Below, one piece after another: positions 6,346 to 13,321 of a DNA stretch of 13,321 nt. How positions within the stretch are numbered: position 1 is the first letter of the stretch; every line of letters starts with the position of its first letter. The DNA lies in contig JANQJT010000288.1 of assembly GCA_028281485.1 (NCBI GenBank), forward strand, positions 1-13,321. The letters are read 5' to 3'. The notes under the pieces were generated by a model, which saw nothing but the letters and a program-made list of their open reading frames with translations, made no database searches and was not told the origin of the DNA. The DNA comes from Phycisphaeraceae bacterium (GTDB lineage Bacteria; Planctomycetota; Phycisphaerae; Phycisphaerales; Zrk34). Position numbers and translations under genes: made by a program.

Positions 6346-6888
6346 ATGTCATTGCGCACACCGTCCCATCAAGCACCAGCGTTCCGTACACGGAATCGGC
6401 TCGGCCTGACCATCATCGAACTGGTCGTATTCCTGCTCATCCTCAGCGTCGTCGCCCTGATCGCCGTTCCCTCTGTGGACCGGACCAGCGCCGACCGTCT
6501 CCGCGGCGCCATCGACATGCTCGTATCGGACCTCGAGTACGCGCGCGTCGCCTCCATGTCCAACACCTCTGATCCCTGTGTCGTCGTATTCGACACCACC
6601 GATCACGAATACCACCTCGCACTCGAATCCGATCCCCTCACCCCCATCACCAACCCCATCGGCAACCTCCCGTACCTCACCTCTTACGGCAACGGCCGGG
6701 CCTCTCATCTCACCGAAGTCCGCATCAGCGAAGTCTCCATGGGCGGCGACAGCCGCATCGGGTTCGGACGCTTCGGCGAACTCGACCAAGCCACCGCCGC
6801 CACCATCACGCTCGCCTCCGGATCACGCAGCGTCGTTATCACACTCGATCCCACCACCGGGGAGCCGTCCATCGGCACGATGAACTGA
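6346..6888 (+). CDS. FimT/GspH-like minor prepilin
   Basis: From ATG 6346 the product has 180 residues. A 20-residue basic leader (ending TRNRLG) is cut after G20, giving mature LTIIELVVFLLILSVVALIA with glutamate at +5 (E25). I preferred this start to the in-frame GTG at 6220 because it gives a leader of normal length, the same as in the PilV-like protein; the longer form would add 42 His/Pro-rich residues. After the helix come a segment matching the FimT/GspH pattern (AIDMLVSDLEYARVASMSN) and strands with RIGFGRFGELD and SVVITLDPTTGEPSIG near the end, where GspH-type proteins have similar Gly-rich strands. It is transcribed away from the other three prepilin genes and toward the c-di-GMP genes. 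Likely role: a structural subunit near the pilus or pseudopilus tip. Confidence 0.8.
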   Translation: MSLRTPSHQAPAFRTRNRLGLTIIELVVFLLILSVVALIAVPSVDRTSADRLRGAIDMLVSDLEYARVASMSNTSDPCVVVFDTTDHEYHLALESDPLTPITNPIGNLPYLTSYGNGRASHLTEVRISEVSMGGDSRIGFGRFGELDQATAATITLASGSRSVVITLDPTTGEPSIGTMN

Positions 6889-6941
6889 TGAAGCCTCCGT
6901 TTTTTAACCGCCCAGCAAGACCAATGTGTGTTATCGGCTCT

Positions 6942-6963
6942 CACGCGATCAGTAAATCGCGTG
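6942..6963. promoter_or_regulatory. Perfect 8-bp inverted repeat upstream of the GGDEF gene
   Basis: CACGCGAT (6942-6949) and ATCGCGTG (6956-6963) are exact reverse complements around the 6-nt spacer CAGTAA. No T tract follows, so it does not look like a terminator of the preceding prepilin gene. It is 53 bp before the ATG at 7016, where a regulator-binding site would be expected. A weak -10-like TACATT (6976-6981) follows, without a good -35 box. Confidence 0.5.
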
Positions 6964-7015
6964 TCAACAGAACGATACATTAAGCGACACCGATTGTCGC
7001 CCGAAGAGAGAGCAT

Positions 7016-9346
7016 ATGGGTGCAGTAAGCAGACGTAGTGACCGCCGCGCACACACGCGCTATCGCATACACGACATCGCATGCGATGTCGGCAGCGTGA
7101 TCGACGTGTCGCAATGCGGCATGCGCATCGTCTCCGATCGACTCCGTCGCGGCGCGATCGAACTCAACCTCAAACTCCCCAACGGCAAACCCCTCAAGGT
7201 CGGCGCCACCGTCGAATGGCACCGCGCCCTCGGGCCCTGTGAATACTCCATGGGTCTCCGCTTCTGCAAGCAGTACCCCGAGATCACCAGGCTCGTCTCG
7301 CGAGGCGGCCAAGCCAATCGCAACTCTATTGCCTCCGGCCAAAAAACCTCACGCAACACCAAGACGCTCCAGATCATCGGTATCGGTCTTACCCTGATCA
7401 TCGTGCCCGGCCTGCTTGCCGTCGTCTTCTCACAGGCAATCAATCCGGACGCCAACAGGGTGTCCGAAAACATGCCGGGCCTGAAGCAGTGGAACATATC
7501 AACCCTGCTGGCCGCCGCCAGCGCAACCATCGCCACCCTATTAGCGATCAGCCTGATCGCCAACCGCATCTTCCGTAACATGATCCGCTCACGGGACCAC
7601 CTGGCGCTGCGCCGATCCACCACCACGCTCAACGCCATCCTCGACAGCTCGCTCGGCGGCGTCCTCGTCATCGAACCCGTCAAGATCGCACAGCGCGACT
7701 CAAACGACTTTGAAATCAAACTGATCAACCGCGCCGCGGAAGACTACCTCAACCGACACGCCGGAAACGTCCTCGGACAACGACTCAGCCTCGCCCTGCC
7801 CGGCCTGATCGATGAGCAACTCAACCAGCGACTCCTCGAAACCATGCAGTCCGGCTACCCGATACGCGAAAAAAACCCGATCGAGTTCGAGGGCCGATGG
7901 TTCGAGTTCGCCGCGCTACCGATCGACGACGCCATCGCCGTCACGTTCATCGATCGAACCGAAGAACAACGCCACATCGACCTGCTCCGCCGCAGCGCCT
8001 ACTACGATGTCCTCACCCGTCTGCCCAACCGCAAGCTCCTCGTCGAAAAGGTCCAGCGTGAACTCGAACGACTCGGCCGACAGAAGACCGACGGGTTTGC
8101 CCTGCTCTTCATCGACCTCGACGGCTTCAAGCTCATCAACGACGGATACGGACACGACGTCGGCGACGCCTACCTCGTCGAAATCGCCGACCGCATCAGT
8201 GGCAACCTCCGGGAAGAAGACTCAGCCGGTCGCGGGCGAGCCAACGCCGGCGGCAACGCTCACCCCGCGCGACTCGGCGGCGACGAGTTTGTCGTCCTCC
8301 TCGAAGACGTCACCGATCCCCAGCAGGCCAAGCTGATCGGCGAACGAATTCTTCGCGCACTCAGCGAAGACATCAAGATCGACGAACACCGATTCGCCGC
8401 CACCGCCAGCATCGGCATCCTCCCCGTCACCAGCGACTACAAGTCCGTCGACGCCATCCTTCGCGACGCCGACGCCGCGATGTACCGCGCCAAGACCTCC
8501 GGAAAAGGACGCTGCGTCCTGTTCGATCGGAACATGCGCGAGCAGGTCTTTAAACAGGTCGCCATCGAACGCGCCGTCCGCAAGGCCATCGACGACAGCT
8601 CCTTCCTCCTCAGCTTCCACCCCGTCCTCGCCGTCGAGGGTCAGCAGGTCGTCGGCATCGATGTCGCTGTCGACTGGCCCCCGGATTCTCCCGAGAGACA
8701 ATCCGATATCAGCTTTATCGAATCACTCGACGCGATGTCCCACACCGAGTCGCTCGAACAGCGTTACTGGTCCGAGGTCGCCCGGCAGCTCAAGACCTGG
8801 CAGAACGAACACACCTCACGCGCCACCATCCCCCTCGCCCTGTCGGTCTCACAGAAACAGCTCCTCCACCCCAAGCTCACCGCCTACCTGAAAGAACTGG
8901 CCGACACCCTTAACCGCGGCCCGGCCGGACTGCGCATCAACCTTCACGAAACCGCCGTCACACGCGACATCGATTCGGTCGCACGCGTCGCCGATCAACT
9001 CAACCAGGCCGGCTACAGCCTTGTGCTTGACGACCTCGGCTCGGGCATGCTCCCCCTCAACTGCCTGCAAACGCTGCCCATCCAGGCCATCAAGCTCGAC
9101 GCCGATCTCATCAGCCACGACAACGAACACAACGACGCCGCGCTCGCCATCGCCACCGCCGTCGTACAACTCGCCTCCACACTCGATCTGGAACTCATCG
9201 CCAAAGGCGTCCACAACAGCAAGCAACTCGAACACGTCAGCTCACTGGGTTGCCAGCACATCCAGGGCGATGTCGCCTCGCAATGGTGCAAGGCAAGCCC
9301 CATCAATCACGCCGTCAAACCCAATGACTCAACCAATGTCGCGTAA
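7016..9346 (+). CDS. Membrane PilZ-PAS-GGDEF-degenerate EAL protein, probable diguanylate cyclase
   Basis: The protein has 776 residues. Residues 1-95 form a PilZ domain with both c-di-GMP-binding motifs, RAHTR (R11 and R15) and DVSQCG (D30, S32, G35). Two hydrophobic helices follow (about 119-139 and 161-182), with a short loop probably in the periplasm. A PAS-like region (200-315) leads through YYDVLTRLPNR to a GGDEF domain (330-505) with FKLIND and intact RLGGDEF (419-425), so it should make c-di-GMP from GTP. An RxxD (399-402) is present, but a Gly/Ala/Arg-rich insert places it 18 residues from GGDEF instead of the usual five, so the inhibitory I-site is probably broken. The C-terminal EAL domain (515-765) lacks catalytic residues: EAL reads DVA (549-551), VNLS reads LSVS, DDFGTG reads DDLGSG, AEGVE reads AKGVH. 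It is thus likely regulatory. Start: ATG 7016 with a purine-rich GAGAGAG upstream. Confidence 0.9.
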   Translation: MGAVSRRSDRRAHTRYRIHDIACDVGSVIDVSQCGMRIVSDRLRRGAIELNLKLPNGKPLKVGATVEWHRALGPCEYSMGLRFCKQYPEITRLVSRGGQANRNSIASGQKTSRNTKTLQIIGIGLTLIIVPGLLAVVFSQAINPDANRVSENMPGLKQWNISTLLAAASATIATLLAISLIANRIFRNMIRSRDHLALRRSTTTLNAILDSSLGGVLVIEPVKIAQRDSNDFEIKLINRAAEDYLNRHAGNVLGQRLSLALPGLIDEQLNQRLLETMQSGYPIREKNPIEFEGRWFEFAALPIDDAIAVTFIDRTEEQRHIDLLRRSAYYDVLTRLPNRKLLVEKVQRELERLGRQKTDGFALLFIDLDGFKLINDGYGHDVGDAYLVEIADRISGNLREEDSAGRGRANAGGNAHPARLGGDEFVVLLEDVTDPQQAKLIGERILRALSEDIKIDEHRFAATASIGILPVTSDYKSVDAILRDADAAMYRAKTSGKGRCVLFDRNMREQVFKQVAIERAVRKAIDDSSFLLSFHPVLAVEGQQVVGIDVAVDWPPDSPERQSDISFIESLDAMSHTESLEQRYWSEVARQLKTWQNEHTSRATIPLALSVSQKQLLHPKLTAYLKELADTLNRGPAGLRINLHETAVTRDIDSVARVADQLNQAGYSLVLDDLGSGMLPLNCLQTLPIQAIKLDADLISHDNEHNDAALAIATAVVQLASTLDLELIAKGVHNSKQLEHVSSLGCQHIQGDVASQWCKASPINHAVKPNDSTNVA

Positions 9347-9372
9347 CGTACCGCCTCGGGACACGGCCCGTT

Positions 9373-11544
9373 ATGTCTATCAACACGCCAACAAATCGCA
9401 CCACCCTCGATCACGACAATAACGAGCGTGACACGGCTGTCGGACATTGGCTCTCCCTGCTCTGGCGCACCGCGCAGGCCATCAGGCTCTACAGCCCCGA
9501 TCACCCGAAAGTCTGGGAGATGGCCGAGCAAACTCACGACGCATGGACGCAATGTGATCCTGAAAACAACACCATTCACCTCACCCTCTCGCCCGACGGC
9601 TTCGCGCTGCAATCACGCCCGCTTGAGTTAAACGCCGACACCGCCGAACTGGCGAAACTCCTGGCAACATGGAACATTGCCGCCATCGAGTTCAAACACG
9701 CGATGACCGCCCAACAGATCGTTGCCGTCGCGCACTGTCTCACCAATCCCACCGCCTCATCCGTCGATCAACCCAACGAGCTGTGCCTCGCCGATGCCAG
9801 CGATGGCGCCATCAACGCCCTCCTCTTCGATAGCGATCAGCTACGCCTCCAGGACGGCTCACGCCGTGACGGTAACACGCCCGCCATCCCCTGGCACAAT
9901 CTCATCGGCGCCATGATCGGCTCCGACGTAGACTCCGACGCCTCCCCCCAGCAACTCGCCAAGCAAATCAACGAACAAGCCGAGGCCGCTCAACCCGACA
10001 AGATCCACGAACTGCGACAAGCGCTCGAACACGCCGCGACCCAGCCGAACTCCGACAGCACACATCACGTCCGACAGTTCGTCGACACGCTCAACCCGCT
10101 CATGCGAAACAAACTCATGGGCACCGCTCCGTGCAATACCCCGCGTTCCCTCGCCTTCGTCAGCGAAGTCGCCGAAGTCCTCGAGACGGACGAGATCATC
10201 TCCGCGATGAACAGCGTCCAGGACAAGGGCCTCCAGGTCACACCCGAGACGCTGCGCATGTGCCGCAAGCTCGCGCTCTGTCTCGGGCAGCAGCAGCGAA
10301 CAGAATCCGACCGCGGTACGATTCGAGACCAACTCCAGCAACTCGAACAACAGATCAACTCTCTCGGAAGCTACTCCGTCGATGACTTGACCGAACTCTT
10401 CGAACGCCGCTCGACCGATGAGTACACCCCCGACGACTACCGGGACATGCTCGATCAGCTGACCGACGCAACATCACCAACAGGCAGCGACATCGAATCG
10501 ATCGCGGATGAATCATCGACGCACGTACACGCAATCGACACCGCCGTCGTCATGCTCCAGTGCTCCGACCCACAACAACAGCCCGAGTCTCCCGGCGTTA
10601 TGGAGTTCATTCGAAATCACCTCGACGCACTCATCGAGTGCAGCCAACCCAACACGCTCGCCTCGGCACTCGAGCAAGCCCGGAGGTGGGCTGAGCAAAG
10701 CGCATGCGAACCCACGCGAGTCGCCGCGCAGTCCCTCGCCGATGAAATCAGCAATCCCCGCGTGGCTTTCGGCCTGCTGGCCCACTCACGTCACACACCA
10801 GCCAATACCGAACAGGTCGTCGCATTGATCCGATGCGACACGACAGATGACATCATCGCGATCTTGTCTCACCTCACCGAGGTAAGCGGACCGCGTGTTC
10901 TCAAGCCGCTCTACGAACGCATCGCCGCCGTCGATCCCGCGATCCTCCTGGCCGCAGCCCGTGAGCTGGCCCAATCCGATGAAGCAGGCCCACCCCAGGC
11001 CCTGATCCGTTTCGCTCGCCACGCCGAGCAGAATCACGCCGAGCCGATCCTGCACACCCTCATGTCGCACACCGATACCGACGTCTGCCTCGCCGCCGCG
11101 CAGGTGCTGTACGATCGTGACTGGCTCACATCAGACACAATCGACAACTGGATGAACGATCCGCGTGAACCGATCCAACGCTTCGCCGTGCGTTGCCTGG
11201 TCCAATCAGACTCCGAGGCATCGATCGACCGGATCGGCCGATACCTCGAAGGCAAGCTAACCGATCAGCCGCCAAGTCGGTCGCAGATCAGTCACCTGGT
11301 CCAGACCGCCGCAACACAGTCGCCCGCTGCGCTCAGCCGAATCTGCGGCACGCTCCTGCAACTCACCGAGTCCCTCCGCCCCTCCCACACCCGACTCGCA
11401 CGACGTCTCGCATCCGCGCTCATCACACACGGCAACACCGAGCAAGCCAGGCAATCAATCATCGCGTGGCGATTCTCGTTCACCCGCCTCATAGGCGTCA
11501 TCTACGAAGGGGGGGCGTGGTGCATCCGTGCGATCAAACGATAA
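9373..11544 (+). CDS. Large helical-repeat (HEAT-like) protein with LYSPDHP N-terminal module
   Basis: I do not recognise a characterised family for the whole 723-residue protein. There is no signal peptide or membrane segment, so it should be cytoplasmic. Residues 22-125 form a module with AQAIRLYSPDHPKVWEMAE, a strand (IHLTLSPDGFALQ) and a later helix (AMTAQQIVAVAHCL); the same pattern occurs at the start of the HD-GYP protein encoded next. Residues 190-330 are mainly helical and include VDTLNPLMRNKLMG and a Gln-rich coiled segment (316-330). Residues about 390-690 look like HEAT-type helix pairs, for example DTDVCLAAAQVLYDRDWLTSD and EPIQRFAVRCLVQSD. The gene starts 26 bp after the GGDEF gene without a clear Shine-Dalgarno, and its end overlaps the HD-GYP gene, so all three are probably one operon. 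A role as scaffold or partner of the c-di-GMP enzymes is inference. Confidence 0.75.
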   Translation: MSINTPTNRTTLDHDNNERDTAVGHWLSLLWRTAQAIRLYSPDHPKVWEMAEQTHDAWTQCDPENNTIHLTLSPDGFALQSRPLELNADTAELAKLLATWNIAAIEFKHAMTAQQIVAVAHCLTNPTASSVDQPNELCLADASDGAINALLFDSDQLRLQDGSRRDGNTPAIPWHNLIGAMIGSDVDSDASPQQLAKQINEQAEAAQPDKIHELRQALEHAATQPNSDSTHHVRQFVDTLNPLMRNKLMGTAPCNTPRSLAFVSEVAEVLETDEIISAMNSVQDKGLQVTPETLRMCRKLALCLGQQQRTESDRGTIRDQLQQLEQQINSLGSYSVDDLTELFERRSTDEYTPDDYRDMLDQLTDATSPTGSDIESIADESSTHVHAIDTAVVMLQCSDPQQQPESPGVMEFIRNHLDALIECSQPNTLASALEQARRWAEQSACEPTRVAAQSLADEISNPRVAFGLLAHSRHTPANTEQVVALIRCDTTDDIIAILSHLTEVSGPRVLKPLYERIAAVDPAILLAAARELAQSDEAGPPQALIRFARHAEQNHAEPILHTLMSHTDTDVCLAAAQVLYDRDWLTSDTIDNWMNDPREPIQRFAVRCLVQSDSEASIDRIGRYLEGKLTDQPPSRSQISHLVQTAATQSPAALSRICGTLLQLTESLRPSHTRLARRLASALITHGNTEQARQSIIAWRFSFTRLIGVIYEGGAWCIRAIKR

Positions 11545-12659
11545 CACGCCTCGATGAAGCGATGACCGCCCTCCAGGCCGCCGTCTTCGCCGCCGAGCTC
11601 TACTCATCGGCTCACCCCACCGCGGAGATGCAGCTCCACCGCGCCGCCGACCTGCTCGGCCCGCTCGCCGGCTCCCACGGCGATCTCACAGTCGTCTTCC
11701 TCGAAGACCGCGTCACATTCGGCGACCGCATCCTCCCCGCATGCAAATCCCTGCGAGACGGCATCGGGCGGCGCATCCGGCAACGCGGCCAGGACTTCCT
11801 GCGCATCAACCGCGGCTTCCAATTCTCCGACGCTCAATTCGTCGCCACCTCCCTCGCCAACGACGCCCCCGAAGACGCCTGCCTACACTCCCAGGGCCGG
11901 TACAGCTTCGGCGTCCTCGCCCTCGCTCCCACAAAACCCGAAACAAGCACCTCAACCGATTCCAACGACACCAACATCGAGCAGCAAACCGATCAACTCA
12001 AAAACGTCTGGCAAACGGTATCCAGCGGAGAATCCGAAAGCGTCCAGGGCATCGCCGGCATCGTCTCCGATATCCAGCTCGCGCTGATCGGCGCACAAGG
12101 CGTCCTCCCGCCGCTGGTCACACTCAAACGCTTCGATGAATACACCTTCGTGCACACCCTCAACGTCGCCATGCTCTCCGCCGCACTCGGTGAAGCCGTC
12201 GGACTCAACACACAACAGACCCGCGACATCACCATCGCCGCGCTGCTCCACGACGTCGGCAAGGAAGCCATCCCCGAATCGATTCTAAACAAGAAGGGGC
12301 GGTTTACGGAGGAAGAATACCGCATCGTGCAGAACCATCCCGTCGACGGCGCTCGCATGCTCTTCAACGCCGGCAACGTCCCCGACATCGCACCCATCGT
12401 CGCCTTCGAACACCACATGCACGCCGACGGCTCAGGCTACCCCGCCTTCGACCGTCCCCGCAGGACACACCTCGCCAGCCGCATCGTGCAGGTCGCGGAC
12501 GTCTTCGACGCCCTCCGCACCGTCCGACCCTACCGCGACGCCATGCCCGTCGACAAGATCGTCGGAATCATGCTCGAACAGCGCGGCACAAAACTCGATG
12601 CCGGCCTCGTCGACACCTTCATCTCAACGCTCGTGATGAGCGAATCCCCCGCCGCCTGA
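11520..12659 (+). CDS. HD-GYP domain protein, probable c-di-GMP phosphodiesterase
   Basis: From GTG 11520 the product has 379 residues. Residues 15-112 form a module with AELYSSAHPTAEM, LTVVFLEDRVTFGDRIL and FSDAQFVATSLA, aligning by eye with the N-terminus of the preceding protein. A Thr/Asp/Gln-rich linker (138-160) follows. The HD-GYP domain (about 175-375) has H212, LLHDVGK (H244, D245, K248), NHP (H273), HHMHADGSGYP (H298, H299, D303, GYP 306-308) and ADVFDAL (D327). The usual HHE reads HHM, so one expected metal-ligand glutamate is a methionine (M300); metal use or rate may differ. The family hydrolyses c-di-GMP to GMP or pGpG. Start: the open frame extends back to 11193 inside the preceding gene, but conserved residues begin only near 11560. 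GTG 11520 (or 11517) follows the G-rich AAGGGGGGG; ATG 11562 is an alternative. It overlaps the preceding gene by 25 bp. No terminator is visible after the stop. Confidence 0.88.
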   Translation: MHPCDQTITRLDEAMTALQAAVFAAELYSSAHPTAEMQLHRAADLLGPLAGSHGDLTVVFLEDRVTFGDRILPACKSLRDGIGRRIRQRGQDFLRINRGFQFSDAQFVATSLANDAPEDACLHSQGRYSFGVLALAPTKPETSTSTDSNDTNIEQQTDQLKNVWQTVSSGESESVQGIAGIVSDIQLALIGAQGVLPPLVTLKRFDEYTFVHTLNVAMLSAALGEAVGLNTQQTRDITIAALLHDVGKEAIPESILNKKGRFTEEEYRIVQNHPVDGARMLFNAGNVPDIAPIVAFEHHMHADGSGYPAFDRPRRTHLASRIVQVADVFDALRTVRPYRDAMPVDKIVGIMLEQRGTKLDAGLVDTFISTLVMSESPAA

Positions 12660-12672
12660 TTTCGGAAAGCAA

Positions 12673-12862
12673 TCAGCGCACACGTCGCCGCAGCAGGCAC
12701 ACGCCGCCCAATCCCAGAAACGCAATCGAACTCGGCTCCGGTATCCCGCCGCCGATCACCGTACCCGCCTGCGTGGTCGTGACGGTCGCGCAGAGGGCGA
12801 GAACACCCCCCAAAAAAGCGCAATCTCAACGGTGCGGTTCGCAGAATAGAGAGTCTTTCCAT
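12673..12862 (-). pseudogene. Miniature PEP-CTERM gene broken by one base at a T6G6 tract
   Basis: From ATG 12862 the frame encodes a basic start (MERLSILRTAPLRLRFFGG), then runs into TTTTTTGGGGGG (on the minus strand) and loses the pattern. One frame over, reading continues as VLALCATVTTTQAG, the second half of a signal peptide, then TVIGGG and a complete PEP-CTERM tail: IPEPSS, hydrophobic AFLGLGGVCLL, RRRVR, stop at 12673. From ATG to stop there are 187 bases, 62 codons plus one, so deleting a single base in the tract would give one clean 62-residue protein made of nothing but a signal peptide and a sorting tail. It may be a decayed gene, an assembly error in a homopolymer, or a frame restored by slippage. 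It lies just past the HD-GYP gene and points toward it (convergent). Confidence 0.6.
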
Positions 12863-13014
12863 GCGATAACTATACGCTCACTACGACACAAGACCAGTGG
12901 AAATTGCGGCTTAAAACTTAGCGTATGCGACAAGAAGTCTTTATTTAAGTTAAAAATCCACGATTCTTCGATATGAAATCCATATCGCACGCTTGTTCTG
13001 ACACGCAGACAACG
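12863..13014. other. AT-richer intergenic stretch with a 7-bp inverted repeat
   Basis: This stretch is clearly more AT-rich than the coding DNA around it and should hold the promoter of the miniature PEP-CTERM gene. CGATATG (12969-12975) and CATATCG (12981-12987) are perfect reverse complements around AAATC, a possible operator. No convincing promoter pair was found. Short frames here have no coding signature. Confidence 0.45.
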
Positions 13015-13040
13015 AAAAAGCCCCCTGATAGCAGGGGGCT
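13015..13040 (-). terminator. Intrinsic terminator of the beta-barrel gene
   Basis: On the minus strand AGCCCCCTG (13040-13032) pairs perfectly with CAGGGGGCT (13027-13019) around a 4-nt loop and is followed by TTTTT (to 13015). It lies about 30 bp after the stop codon at 13071. Confidence 0.9.
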
Positions 13041-13070
13041 AGGTGAGTTTAATACGGGTCCGGATGCGTT

Positions 13071-13321
13071 TCAGAACGACCACACCGTCGAGATCGTCCA
13101 GCGGCTACCCCACAGATCCGTCTCGTCCGTCAGGGCAGGCTCATACGCGGCGCGGATCGAGATGTCGTATGCCTCGAACGGCCGAACCTCCGCACCGATA
13201 CCCAGCGTGATCACAGGCTCGCCCGCGTCGCCGCCCAGGTTCGCCACGTCCACGCCGCTGAACCCCAGCGGGGGAGCTCCGCCGATCGTGCCCTCTTCCA
13301 GAACGTGATACCCGTTAAGTC
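13071..13321 (-). CDS. C-terminal part of a probable outer-membrane beta-barrel protein (5' end outside window)
   Basis: The frame is open to the right edge, giving the last 82 residues. The visible part starts LNGYHVLEEG and ends with alternating hydrophobic and polar strands: PVITLGIGAEVRPF, YDISIRAAYEPAL and SRWTISTVWSF. A terminal phenylalanine after an amphipathic strand is the classic signal read by the outer-membrane insertion machinery (family knowledge), so a porin-like or other transport barrel in the outer membrane is likely. The GTG at 13253 is only an internal codon: the same pattern continues upstream of it. A strong terminator follows. The substrate and exact family cannot be named from this fragment. 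Confidence 0.65.
   Translation of the reverse strand, partial: LNGYHVLEEGTIGGAPPLGFSGVDVANLGGDAGEPVITLGIGAEVRPFEAYDISIRAAYEPALTDETDLWGSRWTISTVWSF

Noticed and set aside
11193..11519. N-terminal extension of the HD-GYP frame back to 11193
   Set aside because: It lies inside the helical-repeat gene in another frame, and its translation is Arg/His/Pro-rich with no domain pattern.
12530..12862. 110-codon minus-strand frame continuing from ATG 12862 to 12530
   Set aside because: After the T6G6 tract its translation loses any protein-like pattern and runs across the end of the HD-GYP gene; the neighbouring frame has the signal-peptide and PEP-CTERM continuation.

Overview
The window looks like a piece of a high-GC, Gram-negative-type chromosome, most plausibly from the Planctomycetota and perhaps the Phycisphaerae (inference). 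The clues are PEP-CTERM sorting tails, a cluster of prepilin-like proteins, the end of a probable outer-membrane beta-barrel, often weak Shine-Dalgarno signals, and strong C/G preference at third codon positions. No rRNA, tRNA, transposase, phage gene or CRISPR array is visible.

Left block (1-3207, + strand). A perfect 8-bp tandem array runs off the left edge. It is followed by a clear sigma70-type promoter whose -10 box lies inside a palindrome, probably the operator of the ArsR-family repressor encoded next. The repressor gene is followed closely by one 830-residue protein that joins a CoA-disulfide/persulfide reductase, a rhodanese, a TusA domain and a DsrE2-like domain. Together they read as a self-regulated sulfane-sulfur (persulfide) handling operon, closed by an intrinsic terminator.

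Middle block (3252-6888). On the minus strand are a broken PEP-CTERM gene and two intrinsic terminators, then a three-gene minor-pilin operon transcribed leftward in the order PilV/GspI-like, PilW/GspJ-like, PilX-like. A FimT/GspH-like prepilin gene is transcribed divergently. All four carry a prepilin-peptidase site. This is the usual set for the tip of a type IV pilus or type II secretion pseudopilus, but no major pilin, ATPase or secretin gene is in the window. The PilX-like protein carries an unusual, highly charged heptad-like repeat.

Right block (7016-12659, + strand). Three closely spaced genes concern cyclic di-GMP: a membrane PilZ-PAS-GGDEF-degenerate-EAL protein, a large helical-repeat protein, and an HD-GYP phosphodiesterase. 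The second and third share a homologous-looking N-terminal module, and they overlap at a G7 tract. The block thus encodes a predicted maker and a predicted breaker of c-di-GMP beside pilus-tip genes, so second-messenger control of the pilus is a reasonable hypothesis.

Right edge (12673-13321, minus strand). There is a second miniature PEP-CTERM reading frame, interrupted at a T6G6 tract, then an AT-richer intergenic stretch, an intrinsic terminator, and the 3' end of a probable outer-membrane beta-barrel gene.
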